In this document: one piece after another, positions 41,695 to 41,748 of the stretch
Layout of the letters: each line of letters starts with the position of its first letter
Numbering within the stretch: the first letter of the stretch is position 1
Source of the DNA: Prevotella sp.
GTDB lineage: Bacteria; Bacteroidota; Bacteroidia; Bacteroidales; Bacteroidaceae
NCBI GenBank assembly: GCA_017940545.1
Contig: JAGAYI010000023.1
Coordinates: forward strand, 1 to 41,748
Direction of reading: 5' to 3'
DNA length: 41,748 nucleotides
Position numbers and translations under genes: made by a program
Notes under the pieces: model-generated
Told to the model about the DNA's origin: nothing
What the model saw: the letters and a program-made list of their open reading frames with translations, nothing else
Database searches by the model: none

Positions 41695-41748
41695 CCGGGG
41701 AAACTGGGAGAAACCCCCGGGGAAACGGGGAGAAACTGCCGGGGAAAC
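41695..41748. repeat. 11-bp tandem repeat, runs off the window
   Basis: CCGGGGAAACT, GGGAGAAACCC, CCGGGGAAACG, GGGAGAAACTG and CCGGGGAAAC follow each other: an 11-base period nested in a 22-base period. GC-rich beside AT-rich surroundings. No spacers, so not a CRISPR array. Confidence 0.8.

Noticed and set aside
41695-41748. CRISPR array
   Set aside because: Repeat period is 11 bases with no spacers.

Overview
The window looks like a chromosomal segment of a Prevotella-type member of the Bacteroidales. The grounds are repeated promoters of the Bacteroidota form (TTTG, 19-20 bases, TAnnTTTG), the near absence of Shine-Dalgarno sites, a trpBEGDCFA gene order, DUF4924 and BT0820-like HAD genes, RNase Y beside ZapA, pectin-degrading exoenzymes, and secreted proteins that share a short basic C-terminal tail. 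I ran no searches; family calls come from motifs read by eye.

Layout. 1-7.1 kb: pectin degradation. A PL9-type pectate lyase fragment is followed by a RAYT-type transposase on the + strand; a PL1 pectate lyase and a GH28-GH105 fusion lie on the - strand, meeting the + genes at a 42-bp perfect palindrome. 7.2-14.05 kb: a complete tryptophan operon on the - strand (trpB-E-G-D-C-F-A) with promoter, a leader peptide carrying three consecutive Trp codons, an antiterminator and a terminator. 14.1-14.65 kb: an RNA-rich stretch with no ordinary gene: a probable + strand small RNA with its own promoter, and a - strand cobalamin riboswitch that leads only into tiny ORFs and a terminator shared with the small RNA. 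14.7-24.7 kb: housekeeping genes (ROK glucokinase, LysE-type exporter, DUF4924, rfbD, prfC, Sua5/YrdC, ClC channel, fmt, a 42-residue ORF, rpe, an ECF sigma factor).

24.8-30.7 kb: sugar activation and capsule: a GHMP kinase-nucleotidyltransferase fusion, then rfbA, a Wzc-like tyrosine autokinase with a very Tyr/Gly-rich tail, and a HAD phosphatase. 30.8-34.8 kb: a conserved hypothetical, a ZapB-like coiled coil, zapA, rny, then a stand-alone winged-helix regulator with a secreted partner. 34.9-37.3 kb: tkt and rpiB of the pentose phosphate pathway. 37.4-41.7 kb: an accessory, visibly more AT-rich region with two secreted proteins whose 3' ends are DNA repeats, a degenerate regulator fragment, and an operon of a short lipoprotein, a TlpA-type thioredoxin and a half C39-peptidase fused to a helix-turn-helix domain. 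The window ends inside an 11-bp tandem repeat.

How parts fit together. PL9, PL1 and GH28-GH105 together would cut pectin to unsaturated oligomers and then to monomers. RfbA and RfbD belong to dTDP-rhamnose synthesis for surface polysaccharide, whose export the Wzc-like kinase would control. Tkt, RpiB and Rpe handle pentose phosphates, which also supply erythrose-4-phosphate and PRPP for tryptophan. The most interesting parts are the 13.85-14.65 kb RNA cluster and the remodelled C39/HTH/TlpA operon near the right end.
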